DNA of 64,000 nt. Source: DATJPW01 sp963752855 (lineage in GTDB: Bacteria > Desulfobacterota > Desulfomonilia > Desulfomonilales > Desulfomonilaceae). This document shows, piece by piece, positions 29,398 to 38,161 of this stretch; position 1 is the stretch's first letter; each line of letters opens with the position of its first letter. The notes beneath the pieces are model-generated. The model was not told the DNA's origin, did not search any database, and saw nothing but the letters and a program-made list of their open reading frames with translations. The stretch covers positions 8,480 to 72,479 of the forward strand of contig CAVVZX010000012.1 in assembly GCA_963752855.1 (NCBI GenBank). Reading direction: 5' to 3'. A program made the position numbers and the translations under genes.

Positions 29398-30151
29398 TCT
29401 TTTTTCTTCTCAGCGTCTTGGAAAATGAAGTTTTGGAATCGCCAAGGTAAGCCTGAATCACGTCCTGACTGTTTACGACTCCTTCAGGCGAACCTTCAGC
29501 TATCATTGCGCCGTAATTGAGGACGATTATGCGATCCGAAATCCCCATCACCGCCCGCATGACGTGCTCGACCACCACCATTGATTTCCCGGCGTCACGA
29601 ATCTTTCTCAAGAGATCCAGAGCCGAATCGATCTCGGAAGGATTTAGGCCGGCCATATTCTCGTCTAAGAGCAGCACTTTCGCTCCGGTGGCAAGCGCCC
29701 TCGCCAGTTCTAGCCTTCTGCGCGCTGGAACGGAGATAGCAGCCGATGGTTTGCCGCTCTGATCGCCCAATCCGACGAATTCTATAACATTCTCAGTTTC
29801 TTGTCTGGCAGCGGCCATGCTCATCTGTCCACCATACAAAGCTCCCACAAGCACATTCTCGAACACGGTCATGGTCCGAAACGGTTCCATGATCTGGGAA
29901 GTCTTCGCGAGCCCAAGGCGGCAGATTTGGTGAGTCTTCTTTCTCGTTATGTCGGTTCCATCGAAGATCACTCTTCCGTTATCCGGCGGATTTATCCCGA
30001 TAATGCAATTAAAGAGAGTCGTCTTGCCCGCGCCGTTCGGGCCTATCATACCGAGAATCTCACTCTCAGCCAGCGTAAAGCTCACCGATTGAACCGCGGC
30101 CAGGGCTCCGAAGTGTTTGCTGACTTGTTCGCACGCCAGAATCGTCATCAT
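29390..30151 (-). CDS. livG: Branched-chain-amino-acid-type ABC transporter ATPase LivG
   Basis: I place the start at the ATG at 30151 (after AGGATCC), although the frame is open to 30193. Walker A is GPNGAGKTTLFNC and Walker B LLLDENMAGLN, where most LivG proteins have LLLDEPAAGLN. The signature region reads AISVPARRRLELARALATG and lacks the usual LSGG serine-glycine core, as in many LivG subunits (LSYGQQRRLEIARAL type). The length is about 254 residues. It pairs with LivF; genes are in the order livK-H-M-G-F. Confidence 0.92.
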   Translation of the reverse strand: MMTILACEQVSKHFGALAAVQSVSFTLAESEILGMIGPNGAGKTTLFNCIIGINPPDNGRVIFDGTDITRKKTHQICRLGLAKTSQIMEPFRTMTVFENVLVGALYGGQMSMAAARQETENVIEFVGLGDQSGKPSAAISVPARRRLELARALATGAKVLLLDENMAGLNPSEIDSALDLLRKIRDAGKSMVVVEHVMRAVMGISDRIIVLNYGAMIAEGSPEGVVNSQDVIQAYLGDSKTSFSKTLRRKKNV

Positions 30152-30232
30152 GGATCCTGAAAAGCTGCCCGTTAGGCTACCAAGCGCGCCCACGGGCAGA
30201 AGATTGTTAACAGGAACGGAGTGGAAGATTCA

Positions 30233-31190
30233 TCAGAGAAACCGTAACCCCAGTTTGGCTTTGATTGTGCCCACAATGCCGCTGGGCATTATGACAATGA
30301 TCCCGATGATAATCGCTCCGACCATTATCAAATAGGTACTCGACGAATTTGGTTCCGAGCACTTCTGAAAGTAGTGTCAAGAATGAAGCCCCCACGATGG
30401 GGCCGAGGAACGTGCCCATTCCACCCAGAAGAGTCATAATGACCATCTGAACGGTCTTATGGACGCTAAAAGCGTCCGGAGGAGTAATGTACGTGATCCA
30501 GTACGCTTCAATACTGCCGAAAATCCCAAGGAAGAAGGCGCTGGTTACGTACGCGCGAAGCTTTACGCCCCTGGTATCGACTCCGGCTATCTCGGCAGAA
30601 GTTTCCGCTTCGTGTATCGCTTTCAGGCCATATCCGAACTTCGAATGTTCGATACCATAGTGAATCAGAACCACGATCAAGGTGGCGGCAAAAACGCAAT
30701 AAAAGAAAAAAGTGTTGTCATATCCGCTTATGGGAAGCGTGATGCCGTGGCTCCCCTCAAACAGCGTGATTCCGAAGGTTCGGTCGAACTCCAGAGTGAC
30801 CTGTTTCATAGTCTCCGCAAAGGCGAATGTGGCGATGGCAAAATATGCGCCCCGTAGGCGAAGGGTTGGGATCCCGATCGGCAAAGCTATCAGCGCCGCA
30901 ACCACCCCGGAAAGCAGAAGAGACGGAAAAAAGGAGACGCCGAACTTGGTCATGGCAATAGCCGTCGCATAGGAACCAATTCCAAAATAGACTACCGGAC
31001 CGAAATCGATGTATCCGGTGTAGCCGCTCATGATGTTCCAGCAGCCGGCCATTCCGATCCAGAAGATTACCACAGCAGTTATTCGGAGAGAGTATTCCGA
31101 CTCGGTAAAGAACGGAATCAAGCCCACTGCAATGGTCACAGGAACAAAGAGAAGCCAGAATTTTTTTTGGAATTGGTATTGATTCAACAC
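30233..31190 (-). CDS. livM: ABC transporter permease LivM, one frameshift
   Basis: GTG at 31190. Eight or more membrane segments; family landmarks are GYTGYIDFGPVVYFGIGSYA (the LivM signature) and MVIMTLLGGMGTFLGPIVGA. The open frame runs on to 30207 with an implausible hydrophilic tail. Removing one T near 30332 restores a final membrane helix IMVGAIIIGIIVIMPSGIVG and the end KAKLGLRFL, with the stop at 30233. The restored length of about 318 residues is normal. It forms the membrane pore with LivH. Confidence 0.88.
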
Positions 31191-31211
31191 CGGATTCAGC
31201 CCCTCAGGAAA

Positions 31212-32084
31212 TCACGCGACGAGTCCCTTGCCCACAATCCCTGTGGGACGAAAGATCAGCATGAAGAATAGAAGCAGAAAGGTGATGGCCACCGAAATCC
31301 CTGCGCTTAAATAAGTCGCACTCAGAGATTGCGCCAGACCAAGCACGGCTCCGCCCCACAGAGCGCCCGGCATGTACCCCATACCGCCCAGGACTACCAC
31401 GCAGAAAGCGATTATCGTATAGTTTAAGCCCATCTCCGGGAAGATGATCACGAACGGGCTTATCAAGGCGCCCGAAAGACCACTGATCGCCGCGCCGATG
31501 CCAAAGGTGACCGCGTAAATCTGCCGGATGTTTACTCCCATTATCCGCGCCACCTCCTTGTCCATGGCTGTGGCCCGAATAGCCCGGCCGGTCTCGGTCC
31601 GCATGAGGAAGAACCACAAAGCCGCCACAATGACCACAGCGAGAAAGAACGTTATCATTCTGGCGTAGGGCACGTTTATGCCGAACAGATAAACATTAGC
31701 TCCTGAATAGGAAGTGGTGACCGACCTGAAGTCGTGTGTCCAGAGCTGTAAAGCAGCGTTCGCCACTATCAAGTGAAGGCCGAATGTTAGAATATAACTC
31801 ATGATATGAGGCAGCTCGATGACGCGGTTGATGATGTACCTCTGAACCAGGTAACCGAATACGAACAGGAGCGCCATGACAAAGGGAACTGTCATATAGG
31901 GGTCCATTCCGAGCAACGCAAACATCCAGTAAGACGTAAACGCGCCCAGCATTATCAGTTCGCCGTGCGCCAAGTTTACCACTCCCATGACCCCGAAGAT
32001 GAGTGAGAATCCCGCCGAGTATGCAGCATAGACCCCACCGAGTAGCAGGCCGTTAACAATCGCTTGAATGAGCACAGTGTCCAT
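31212..32084 (-). CDS. livH: ABC transporter permease LivH
   Basis: The intact gene has about eight membrane segments and the LivH signatures GVYAAYSAGFSLIFGVMGVV, NLAHGELIMLGAF and VVLGGMGYMPGALWGGAVLG. I prefer the ATG at 32084 (MDTVLIQAIVNGLLLGG); the TTG at 32096 is also in frame. It precedes livM by 21 bases. Together with LivM it forms the translocation channel of the operon's importer. Confidence 0.93.
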   Translation of the reverse strand: MDTVLIQAIVNGLLLGGVYAAYSAGFSLIFGVMGVVNLAHGELIMLGAFTSYWMFALLGMDPYMTVPFVMALLFVFGYLVQRYIINRVIELPHIMSYILTFGLHLIVANAALQLWTHDFRSVTTSYSGANVYLFGINVPYARMITFFLAVVIVAALWFFLMRTETGRAIRATAMDKEVARIMGVNIRQIYAVTFGIGAAISGLSGALISPFVIIFPEMGLNYTIIAFCVVVLGGMGYMPGALWGGAVLGLAQSLSATYLSAGISVAITFLLLFFMLIFRPTGIVGKGLVA

Positions 32085-32202
32085 GGCTTTGACCAAATCG
32101 AAGTTCGTTCGGCTCCCCGTAGGAAGAACCGGCCATTAGGATGTATGCGCCTACAGAGGCATTGAAATTCGCTCTTCTGTAGACGCTCGCAACACCACTT
32201 TC

Positions 32203-33426
32203 TCAGCGTTCCTTCCACGGCTTGAATGGATACAAGATTTTCGCTTCAGCATATTCCAGAGGGAATACGTTCAAGAGTTTCCCGTTCTGTATCTGAACCA
32301 GGACCGGCGGATGCGCCACGTTGGCGCCATCAGGTCCAAAGTGGATTTTGCCGTAGAATGTGTCGAAAGTCCCGGTATGCAAATCTTCCATGATCTTTTC
32401 TCGGTCCTTCTTAGCGACTGGGGGTTTCAGACCGAGTTTTTCTATCACCAGCTGTTGTGCGAGAGCGCCTCCGGCTGCAGCAGCTTCCACGTAATCCGGA
32501 TATCGGTTAAATTTCTTGAAATAAGCGTCGTTGAAATCCTTTGCAGCTCCCAAAACCGGCCCCGAATAAGGCATGTTGGGCGTCCATTCTGAGGCAGCCA
32601 TGACGTAATCTGCATCCTTTTTCAGCTCATTGACAAACTGCGGGACCGTCGGTCCGTAGCTAAACGCAACTGCCTTGGGGTTGAAGTCTATCTCTTTGAG
32701 GGCCTTCATCGTTTTCATGGCCACCAGGAGGTGCGAGCCCACGAGAAGAATGTCCGGATTCTTTGCCTTCACCTTCATAAGCAAGGAATTGTAGTCCTCC
32801 AGAGCCATCGGGAAAAGCTCGAAGTGAATCACCTCAATGCCGTTTGCAGCACAGTATTTCTTGTACCCTTCGCATGCCAATGATGTGAAAAGGATGTCGG
32901 CCCCGACTATGGCAGCAGTCTTGGGTTTTGGTTGAACAGCTGTAACAAAGTCCACACAGCCCCGAACTTCCTCAGTTGCCTTGCCCAAGGTTGAGAAGTA
33001 ATACTTGAAACCTCGTTCGAAGAGCTTGTCGGAACTCGCTCCACCGCTGATGAGCGGGTAGCCCCGTTTCTCGGCCACTGCGCTCTGTGCGAAGACCGCA
33101 TCGCTCCCAAAACCTCCCAGCATGAGATCGACTTTGTCACTCTCCGCAAGCTGCTCGATCAACTTGGCAGCCGTCGGCGCATCACTTTTGTCGTCATAGA
33201 AAATGATTTCCACGGGATGGCCGTTAATACCTCCCTTTGCGTTCACCTTTTCCATCCACAGGGTGTAGGCGTCCCTTACCAGAGTGCCATCCTTGCCGAA
33301 TCTACCCGTAAGAGAGACTGCACAGCCGATACGAAACGGTTTGGCCTGCTCTGCCAGAACCGCCCCCACCGTCACGAAGCACAGCAATAATGTTATTGCT
33401 GCCACGATAGTACCTTTGCGATCCAT
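32203..33426 (-). CDS. LivK-type periplasmic substrate-binding protein
   Basis: The 407-residue gene is intact, with ATG at 33426 after AAGGAGGAG. A signal peptide (residues 1-25, ending GAVLAEQA) is followed by FRIGCAVSLTGRFGKDGTLV, IIFYDDKSDAPTAAKLIEQL and FGSDAVFAQSAVAEKRGYPL, typical of type I periplasmic binding proteins of the Liv/aromatic-acid group. It lies 119 bases before livH. Proteins of this family bind amino acids, aromatic acids or amides. Here nicotinate or another heteroaromatic acid is the contextual guess. A degraded copy of its C-terminus occurs at 34260. Confidence 0.9.
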   Translation of the reverse strand: MDRKGTIVAAITLLLCFVTVGAVLAEQAKPFRIGCAVSLTGRFGKDGTLVRDAYTLWMEKVNAKGGINGHPVEIIFYDDKSDAPTAAKLIEQLAESDKVDLMLGGFGSDAVFAQSAVAEKRGYPLISGGASSDKLFERGFKYYFSTLGKATEEVRGCVDFVTAVQPKPKTAAIVGADILFTSLACEGYKKYCAANGIEVIHFELFPMALEDYNSLLMKVKAKNPDILLVGSHLLVAMKTMKALKEIDFNPKAVAFSYGPTVPQFVNELKKDADYVMAASEWTPNMPYSGPVLGAAKDFNDAYFKKFNRYPDYVEAAAAGGALAQQLVIEKLGLKPPVAKKDREKIMEDLHTGTFDTFYGKIHFGPDGANVAHPPVLVQIQNGKLLNVFPLEYAEAKILYPFKPWKER

Positions 33427-33491
33427 GCGCTCCTCCTTTGAATGGAACGTTTATTCCAGGCTCAAGGCCAGGGACATTGTTCATTGATATG

Positions 33492-34047
33492 TCAGAAGGT
33501 GGGCGGACTAATCACCCACACCACTATTGTTTCGGCCTTTCCCGTATTTGTCCAGTTGTGAGGTCGTGATGAACTGTAATAGAAGCTCTCATTTTCGCGA
33601 ACCACATGTACAGCTCCGTCCAGTTCAATCTCGAGTTGTCCTTTCAGCACGATACCAAATTCTTCTCCCACATGGCTGTAGGATCCGTGCGAGCCTCCGC
33701 CCGGCTGAATGATGGTGTAAAACGGTTGCATTCTTTTGTCTTTGGTGTCGGCGACCATAGACCAGATCTTCGCGTTCCATCTCTCAAGTGAGATCAGGTA
33801 CGCGCTGGTCAGGTCGGAGAACCACGGGCTCGTCAGGGGCTACTTCCATAAAGAAATCGGTGATCTTGGCCTGGAGGGCTTCAGCGATCTTCTTTAGACT
33901 CGCGATTGAAGGCGAGACTTTCCCGTTTTCAATTTGTGATAAATAGGCGCTGGTGCAACCGACTTTTTCGGCAAGCTGTTTGAGGGTCTGCTGGTTGCTC
34001 AAGCGTCGGGTCTTGATTTTGGCTCCGATATCAATCTCCAATGGCAT
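33492..34047 (-). CDS. XRE-family transcriptional regulator with C-terminal cupin, one frameshift
   Basis: The N-terminal helix-turn-helix reads TLKQLAEKVGCTSAYLSQIE with NGKVSPSIASLKKIAEAL. One extra base near 33788 shifts the frame. The second frame continues LERWNAKIWSMVADTKDKRM and the cupin GGGSHGSYSHVGEEFGIVLK with the metal-like HxnxE pattern. The length is about 185 residues, typical of the XRE-cupin (HipB/SinR-like) group, whose cupin usually senses a small effector. It stands 66 bases before livK in the same direction and probably controls this operon. I start at ATG 34047. Confidence 0.85.
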
Positions 34048-34259
34048 ACAACCTACCAATACCAAGTGATTCTTAACAAAATAAGCAGGTTACAATCAAT
34101 CCTGCAAAGCGCCTTCTTTGGGGAGAAGGCAAGTTAAGTATTTTTTAATATGACAACTATTATTTAATATTTTTCCGTGCTGTCAACCAAAATTTGCGCC
34201 TCAAGAAAGATTTTGTTTAATCCGCATGAAGTGATCGAAAGCTCGATCTAGTGCTCTTT

Positions 34260-34358
34260 TCAGGGTTTAAATGGGTATCGGATTTTGGATTCCGCAAATT
34301 CAAGCGGGAACACGTTCACAAGTTGTGGATGCCACTGAATGGCTCCTCCTCCTGAGCC
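34260..34358 (-). pseudogene. Remnant of a second LivK-type C-terminus
   Basis: The minus strand encodes AIQWHPQLVNVFPLEFAESK followed by IRYPFKP and a stop. This closely parallels the end of the intact binding protein (LLNVFPLEYAEAKILYPFKP). Only about 30 residues remain, and the rest of the gene is absent upstream, where the sequence is AT-rich. It looks like the scar of a lost tandem copy of the substrate-binding gene. The surrounding 34066-34456 region otherwise holds no gene I can support and probably includes the promoter of the operon regulator. Confidence 0.65.
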
Positions 34359-34456
34359 AGTAAGTGTATTTTGTGAATATAGACAAAAATTTGACACAAC
34401 GCAGATGAATTTGTTAGAATTTATCAGAATAAACAAATAATTGTGGGTAAACATGA

Positions 34457-34759
34457 ATGAAAACTCTGCTCTTGCTTCTTAGTCTAATAACTATATTGCT
34501 AAGTCCTTCGTTCATCTTAGCGGAAGAACAGGTGAGAGATGGTTCCGGCCGCATTATCGAAATAAGACAGATGCACGGCAGCACGACGTACGCTTATGAC
34601 AATTACAGAAACCCGATTTATGTAGCCATTGAGGTACCTGGCGGAAAAGGGGCGGTGGACTATAGAAATCATTACGGCATACATGTCGGGATGGGCGTTC
34701 CGGGCACAGCACGGGATTTTCGCGGACCGTGGGCGCCGAGACCGCCAACGCTTCGATAG
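34457..34759 (+). CDS. Small secreted protein with YD-like repeat
   Basis: A 100-residue protein with a clear signal peptide (MKTLLLLLSLITILLSPSFI, cleavage near LAEEQ). The mature segment DGSGRIIEIRQMHGSTTYAY resembles the tyrosine-aspartate style repeats seen in RHS/YD proteins, but only one unit is present. The end is Gly/Pro/Arg-rich. The function is unknown. It converges with the next secreted gene, 14 bases apart. Confidence 0.6.
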   Translation: MKTLLLLLSLITILLSPSFILAEEQVRDGSGRIIEIRQMHGSTTYAYDNYRNPIYVAIEVPGGKGAVDYRNHYGIHVGMGVPGTARDFRGPWAPRPPTLR

Positions 34760-34773
34760 GCAGGTCTCGGAAA

Positions 34774-35166
34774 TCAGCGAAGTTTTGGCGTAGGCCGGCA
34801 TCCCGGGATCGTAATGTCTTCCGGAGTTCGGGCCATGGCTAACTGTATCTGACAAGCGCGTTGGGATGCTGCGGCCATGGCTCTGTTGTTCTCCTTGCGC
34901 TTCTTGGCCTCCATCTTGGCATTTTCCAGCCGCGCTTTTCGATGCCAGTTGTTAATCATGTTCTGTTGGGCATAGGCTTTCTGTAATAAAGCGCTCATCG
35001 CTTTTTGAAGTCTTTGCGGATCATTAATCCTTTGGGGTTTTCCTACGACATCCGATTTAGGGCTGGCCGATATTGAAATAGCGGGGAGGGCTAAAATGCT
35101 TGCCAAGCATATTGGTAAAATTATAGGTGAGGCACTCACCAGCAATTTCTTTGAAATTCTGTTCAT
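34774..35166 (-). CDS. Small secreted alpha-helical protein of unknown function
   Basis: ATG at 35166 has AGGG eight bases upstream; an in-frame ATG lies at 35175. The signal peptide is MNRISKKLLVSASPIILP and the cleavage site is probably after LPAISISA. The mature region has a basic helical part (NDPQRLQKAMSALLQKAYAQ, KARLENAKMEAKKRKENN) and two cysteines near the end that could pair. No family is recognised. Periplasmic localisation is the only supported inference. Confidence 0.6.
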   Translation of the reverse strand: MNRISKKLLVSASPIILPICLASILALPAISISASPKSDVVGKPQRINDPQRLQKAMSALLQKAYAQQNMINNWHRKARLENAKMEAKKRKENNRAMAAASQRACQIQLAMARTPEDITIPGCRPTPKLR

Positions 35167-35398
35167 TTCCCTCACCCTGTGTGTCCTCCTCGCTAATATG
35201 ATTGATGCGCCTGAAAAGTTTTCGATTCATTCGATATCTGATTTCAAAAACCTTCAGCTTAAGGAAGGAAACAGGTTGAGGTAAGTAAATCTCAGGGCTG
35301 GCCGCCAAAGACTTCAGATGAGCGAAACCTCAAGATCGGTCTTTCCATTCTATATATGATGTTCAAAATAACAACAGAGGTAATGGGAGGTGATGACG

Positions 35399-35575
35399 AT
35401 GCAAGAAGCCTATGTGAGCCATCCCGGATCCATGTCGGAAGAGACTTTGGAATATATGAAGAAGCAAGAGCCATTTAGGGGGAAACAAAAGGAACTGGAT
35501 TGCTACAAGAAATGCGTTGATGACGCATGGGACCTCAAGGATGAGAAAATCTGCTCTTCGGTGTGCCACTTCTAA
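35399..35575 (+). CDS. 58-residue protein with twin CX3C motif
   Basis: I take the ATG at 35399 because GGGAGG lies eight bases upstream; an in-frame GTG and ATG precede it. The C-terminal half holds CYKKCVDD and CSSVCHF, a pair of CX3C motifs separated by twelve residues. That spacing suits an antiparallel helical hairpin held by two disulfides, as in small Tim and other CHCH-type proteins. No signal peptide is visible, so oxidation or metal binding in the cell is unclear. A strong terminator follows at 35617, which supports an independent expressed gene. Function is unknown. Confidence 0.65.
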   Translation: MQEAYVSHPGSMSEETLEYMKKQEPFRGKQKELDCYKKCVDDAWDLKDEKICSSVCHF

Positions 35576-35616
35576 ATAATTCTCATGCTGAGAGCTCTGT
35601 AGAGTCAATTCCAATT

Positions 35617-35645
35617 GCCGGGGAAGAATGACCCGGCTTTTATTT
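35617..35645 (+). terminator. Rho-independent terminator
   Basis: GCCGGG (35617-35622) pairs with CCCGGC (35632-35637) around GAAGAATGA, followed directly by TTTTATTTT. It lies 42 bases after the stop of the twin-CX3C gene, so it most likely ends that transcript. Confidence 0.85.
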
Positions 35646-36006
35646 TACTCCGAGATCGGATACCGGGGGTCACCTCCACCTATTTTGCTGCCGGTGTATG
35701 AGCAGCCATGGTTCGTTAAAGATGCTGGGGCCTTTCCGTTGGTATATCGCAACACTGGTCCCTTGAGCGAAACAGTCCTTCAAGGATTGATGTTGACCGG
35801 GGAGAGGACGATGAAGTATTTTCGGATACCAGTTGCACACCAGTTTATCCTAGGCAAGTCGGAAGCGCCTCATCGTTGGTGATTTGTTCTACAGCAGTGG
35901 CTGGAGATTTGGAATCCGCAATATCATCTAAGGGCTAGTCAGGGGTAGGAAATCTCTTAGGGAACCATAAGATATTTCCACGTATGTGGTGAAGGAGAAT
36001 TGGAAA
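35646..36006. other. Gap before the cation antiporter gene
   Basis: An open frame spans 35628-35882 on the plus strand, but it begins inside the terminator stem and encodes no recognisable domain. I do not call it a gene. The remainder is ordinary mixed sequence and contains the ribosome-binding site GAAGGAGA of the antiporter at 35990-35997. No repeat or RNA structure was seen. Confidence 0.45.
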
Positions 36007-37098
36007 ATGAGACAGTTGTTTAGACCTTCTCTCAATTGGTTATTGATCCTCTTGCCGGCTTGCGTGTACGTGGAGCACATGCACCCGGAATCTCACACCC
36101 TTATTTTCGTTCTGTCGTGTTGCGCGATAGTCCCCCTCGCGGCTTTATTGGGTAAAGCGACCGAACAGATTGCAGATAGAGCCGGGGAGAACATTGGGGG
36201 ATTTCTCAACGCTACGCTTGGAAACGCCGCTGAATTGATCATTGCAATCGTGGCTCTGAAACAGGGAATGATCGATGTGGTCCAAGCGTCTTTGACCGGC
36301 TCCATCATAGGTAACGTTCTGCTCGTGTTGGGAATGGCTTTCCTGGCGGGCGGAATACGTCACAGGATCCAGGAATTCAACGTGGCTGCTGCTCAGTCCC
36401 TGGTAGCTTCCCTCACCCTCGTCTCGATAGCGCTCATCGTGCCGGCGATGTTCCGTTACTTCGGTCAAGAGGCGTTGAGTTCAACCGTGCACAAGCTCAG
36501 CGTGATCATTTCTGTCATTCTGCTCGCTATCTATATGCTGAGTCTTTTGTTCTCGATGTACACTCACCGGGAATTGTTTTCAGGTACCCGCGATGACCAA
36601 GGGAAAGTCGGTGAATCCGCGGACCTACCCTGGGGGCTGGGATACTCTGTGGCGGTTCTGGGCGTCTCGACCATATTCATCGCCTGGATGAGCGAAATCC
36701 TCGTGGGCTCGGTGTCTTACGCGGCGCAAGCCCTGGGCATGTCGAGCGTGTTTATCGGCGTCATCGTGGTCGCCATGGTCGGGAACGCTGCGGAGCACAG
36801 TTCCGCTGTAATGATGGCCTTGAAAAACAGGATGGACCTGAGCCTCAGCATCGCTATCGGCAGCAGCGTGCAGATCGCTCTTTTTGTCGCTCCTCTGCTG
36901 GTTCTATTGAGCTACTGTATAGCCCCTGCTCCAATGGATCTGCTGTTCACCGCAGGACAGTTACTGGCCGTAATCTTGTCCGTGAGCATCTGCAGCCAGA
37001 TCGTGAGCAACGGTCAATCGCACTGGTTCAAGGGGGTGCTATTGCTCGCCATCTACGCCATCTTCGGGCTCGGCTTCTATTTCGTGCCCGGCAAGTAG
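36007..37098 (+). CDS. Calcium/proton antiporter (CaCA family)
   Basis: The intact 363-residue protein starts at ATG 36007, after GAAGGAGA. Two CaCA alpha-repeats are visible: GENIGGFLNATLGNAAELII and VVAMVGNAAEHSSAVMMALK, each with the acidic GNxxE core used for Ca2+ coordination. About eleven membrane segments are predicted. Such CaxA/ChaA/VCX1-type exchangers export Ca2+ (or Na+/K+) in exchange for H+. It is the first of several cation-transport genes (36-41 kb). Confidence 0.92.
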   Translation: MRQLFRPSLNWLLILLPACVYVEHMHPESHTLIFVLSCCAIVPLAALLGKATEQIADRAGENIGGFLNATLGNAAELIIAIVALKQGMIDVVQASLTGSIIGNVLLVLGMAFLAGGIRHRIQEFNVAAAQSLVASLTLVSIALIVPAMFRYFGQEALSSTVHKLSVIISVILLAIYMLSLLFSMYTHRELFSGTRDDQGKVGESADLPWGLGYSVAVLGVSTIFIAWMSEILVGSVSYAAQALGMSSVFIGVIVVAMVGNAAEHSSAVMMALKNRMDLSLSIAIGSSVQIALFVAPLLVLLSYCIAPAPMDLLFTAGQLLAVILSVSICSQIVSNGQSHWFKGVLLLAIYAIFGLGFYFVPGK

Positions 37099-37415
37099 TC
37101 GGACTCTCCGGCAAGAGGAATTTACTTTGGCAAGCAACGAACCACTAATGATTCGTTTTGTGGCCTGTTCGTGGTGGGACCATCGTGCCGCTGTTTGGGT
37201 GGGAATCGTCGGAGCCCATTCCGGTACCACTCCAGTTCCCATGTATTCTTGTCGCTAGCCCCCTTTTTCGAGCCAACGCCGGTCTAGGCGCAACCACTTC
37301 TGCACCTTAAAATCTGGGCACGATGCCTATATTCGCTGGCCTCAAAATATTTCCTGTTTTTCCGAAATTATGATATCCGCACCTAAGCTTAATAATTCGA
37401 AAGAGAACTGGAGCC
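37099..37415. other. Intergenic region without a recognisable gene
   Basis: About 317 bases separate the antiporter and the ion-channel gene. I see no coding frame with family features and no strong terminator. The last 60 bases are AT-rich and likely hold the promoter of the channel gene. Confidence 0.45.
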
Positions 37416-38123
37416 ATGAGCATTCATCAGAAGATCCTTCAAGAAAAGGCCACTTTAGTGCTCACATTATTTGTCGGACTTCTGCTTCTAGACCCGTTAA
37501 TACCTGATGCGCTTACGAATCTATCTTTCGCTGGGATAGGTGTTGTTGGGGCATGGCTTCTCAGCGCTCCGAAAAGCTTTTCTCGAAAAATTATCATCGT
37601 GTCCTCATCAGCTGTAGCGCTTGCAATAATTTTGGGAAAGTTTCTTCCGGAGCACATCCTCGAATCTACACGTATGCCGATCGGAATTGCGCTCTTGCTC
37701 TTCACGGTCATTTTATATACGTGGTGCGGCTCTCTGATGTTGTCGGCTGTGCTAAAAGCCAAGGAAGTCACCCACCAGCTAATCATTTCAGCCGTGAACT
37801 GTTACATAATCCTCGGAATGTTCTACGCGCATATTTACACAATACTCGACTGGTTCCATCCTGACTCGTTTGCATTGCAAGCTTTACAGCGGGGAGCGTC
37901 ACAATTCGTATATTTCAGTTTCGTTACTCTCGCCACCCTGGGCTATGGGGATATCACTCCCAAAACGGAGTTCGCCCAGAGGTTGGCCATAACTGAAGCG
38001 ATAATGGGACAGTTTTTCGGATGGCTTGTGGTGGCCTACCTTCTGAGCGTCTACGTGGGCCGCCGTATGCAGGCTAGCGACTCTGGCTTAAACCATAAGA
38101 GAAATTCGGATATTTCCGCCTAA
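37416..38123 (+). CDS. Two-pore-loop-type potassium channel with extra N-terminal membrane segments
   Basis: The 235-residue protein is intact. The selectivity filter is VTLATLGYGDITPK (TLGYGD variant of TVGYGD), preceded by a pore helix and followed by the last membrane helix AITEAIMGQFFGWLVVAYLL. About four further hydrophobic segments lie upstream, giving a six-segment layout without a charged S4. No RCK or cyclic-nucleotide domain is attached. It is probably a passive K+ channel of the plasma membrane. It lies in a run of cation transporters, 38 bases before a Na+/H+-type antiporter. Confidence 0.85.
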   Translation: MSIHQKILQEKATLVLTLFVGLLLLDPLIPDALTNLSFAGIGVVGAWLLSAPKSFSRKIIIVSSSAVALAIILGKFLPEHILESTRMPIGIALLLFTVILYTWCGSLMLSAVLKAKEVTHQLIISAVNCYIILGMFYAHIYTILDWFHPDSFALQALQRGASQFVYFSFVTLATLGYGDITPKTEFAQRLAITEAIMGQFFGWLVVAYLLSVYVGRRMQASDSGLNHKRNSDISA

Positions 38124-38161
38124 CAACTTGTGAACCGCGACCCGGCAGGTGGAATAGGCTC

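Noticed and set aside
28681..33426. A branched-chain amino acid uptake system
   Set aside because: It is the generic annotation, but the genes are embedded in a catabolic operon with its regulator, so an aromatic or heteroaromatic substrate is more likely.
34260..34454. Minus-strand open frame of 64 codons as a gene
   Set aside because: Only the last 30 residues resemble a protein, and they match the LivK C-terminus; it is a remnant.
35628..35882. Plus-strand open frame of 84 codons before the antiporter
   Set aside because: It begins inside a strong terminator stem, has no ribosome-binding site and no recognisable domain.
37099..37415. Possible RNA gene or riboswitch before the K+ channel
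   Set aside because: I could not fold a conserved structure or find known riboswitch elements.
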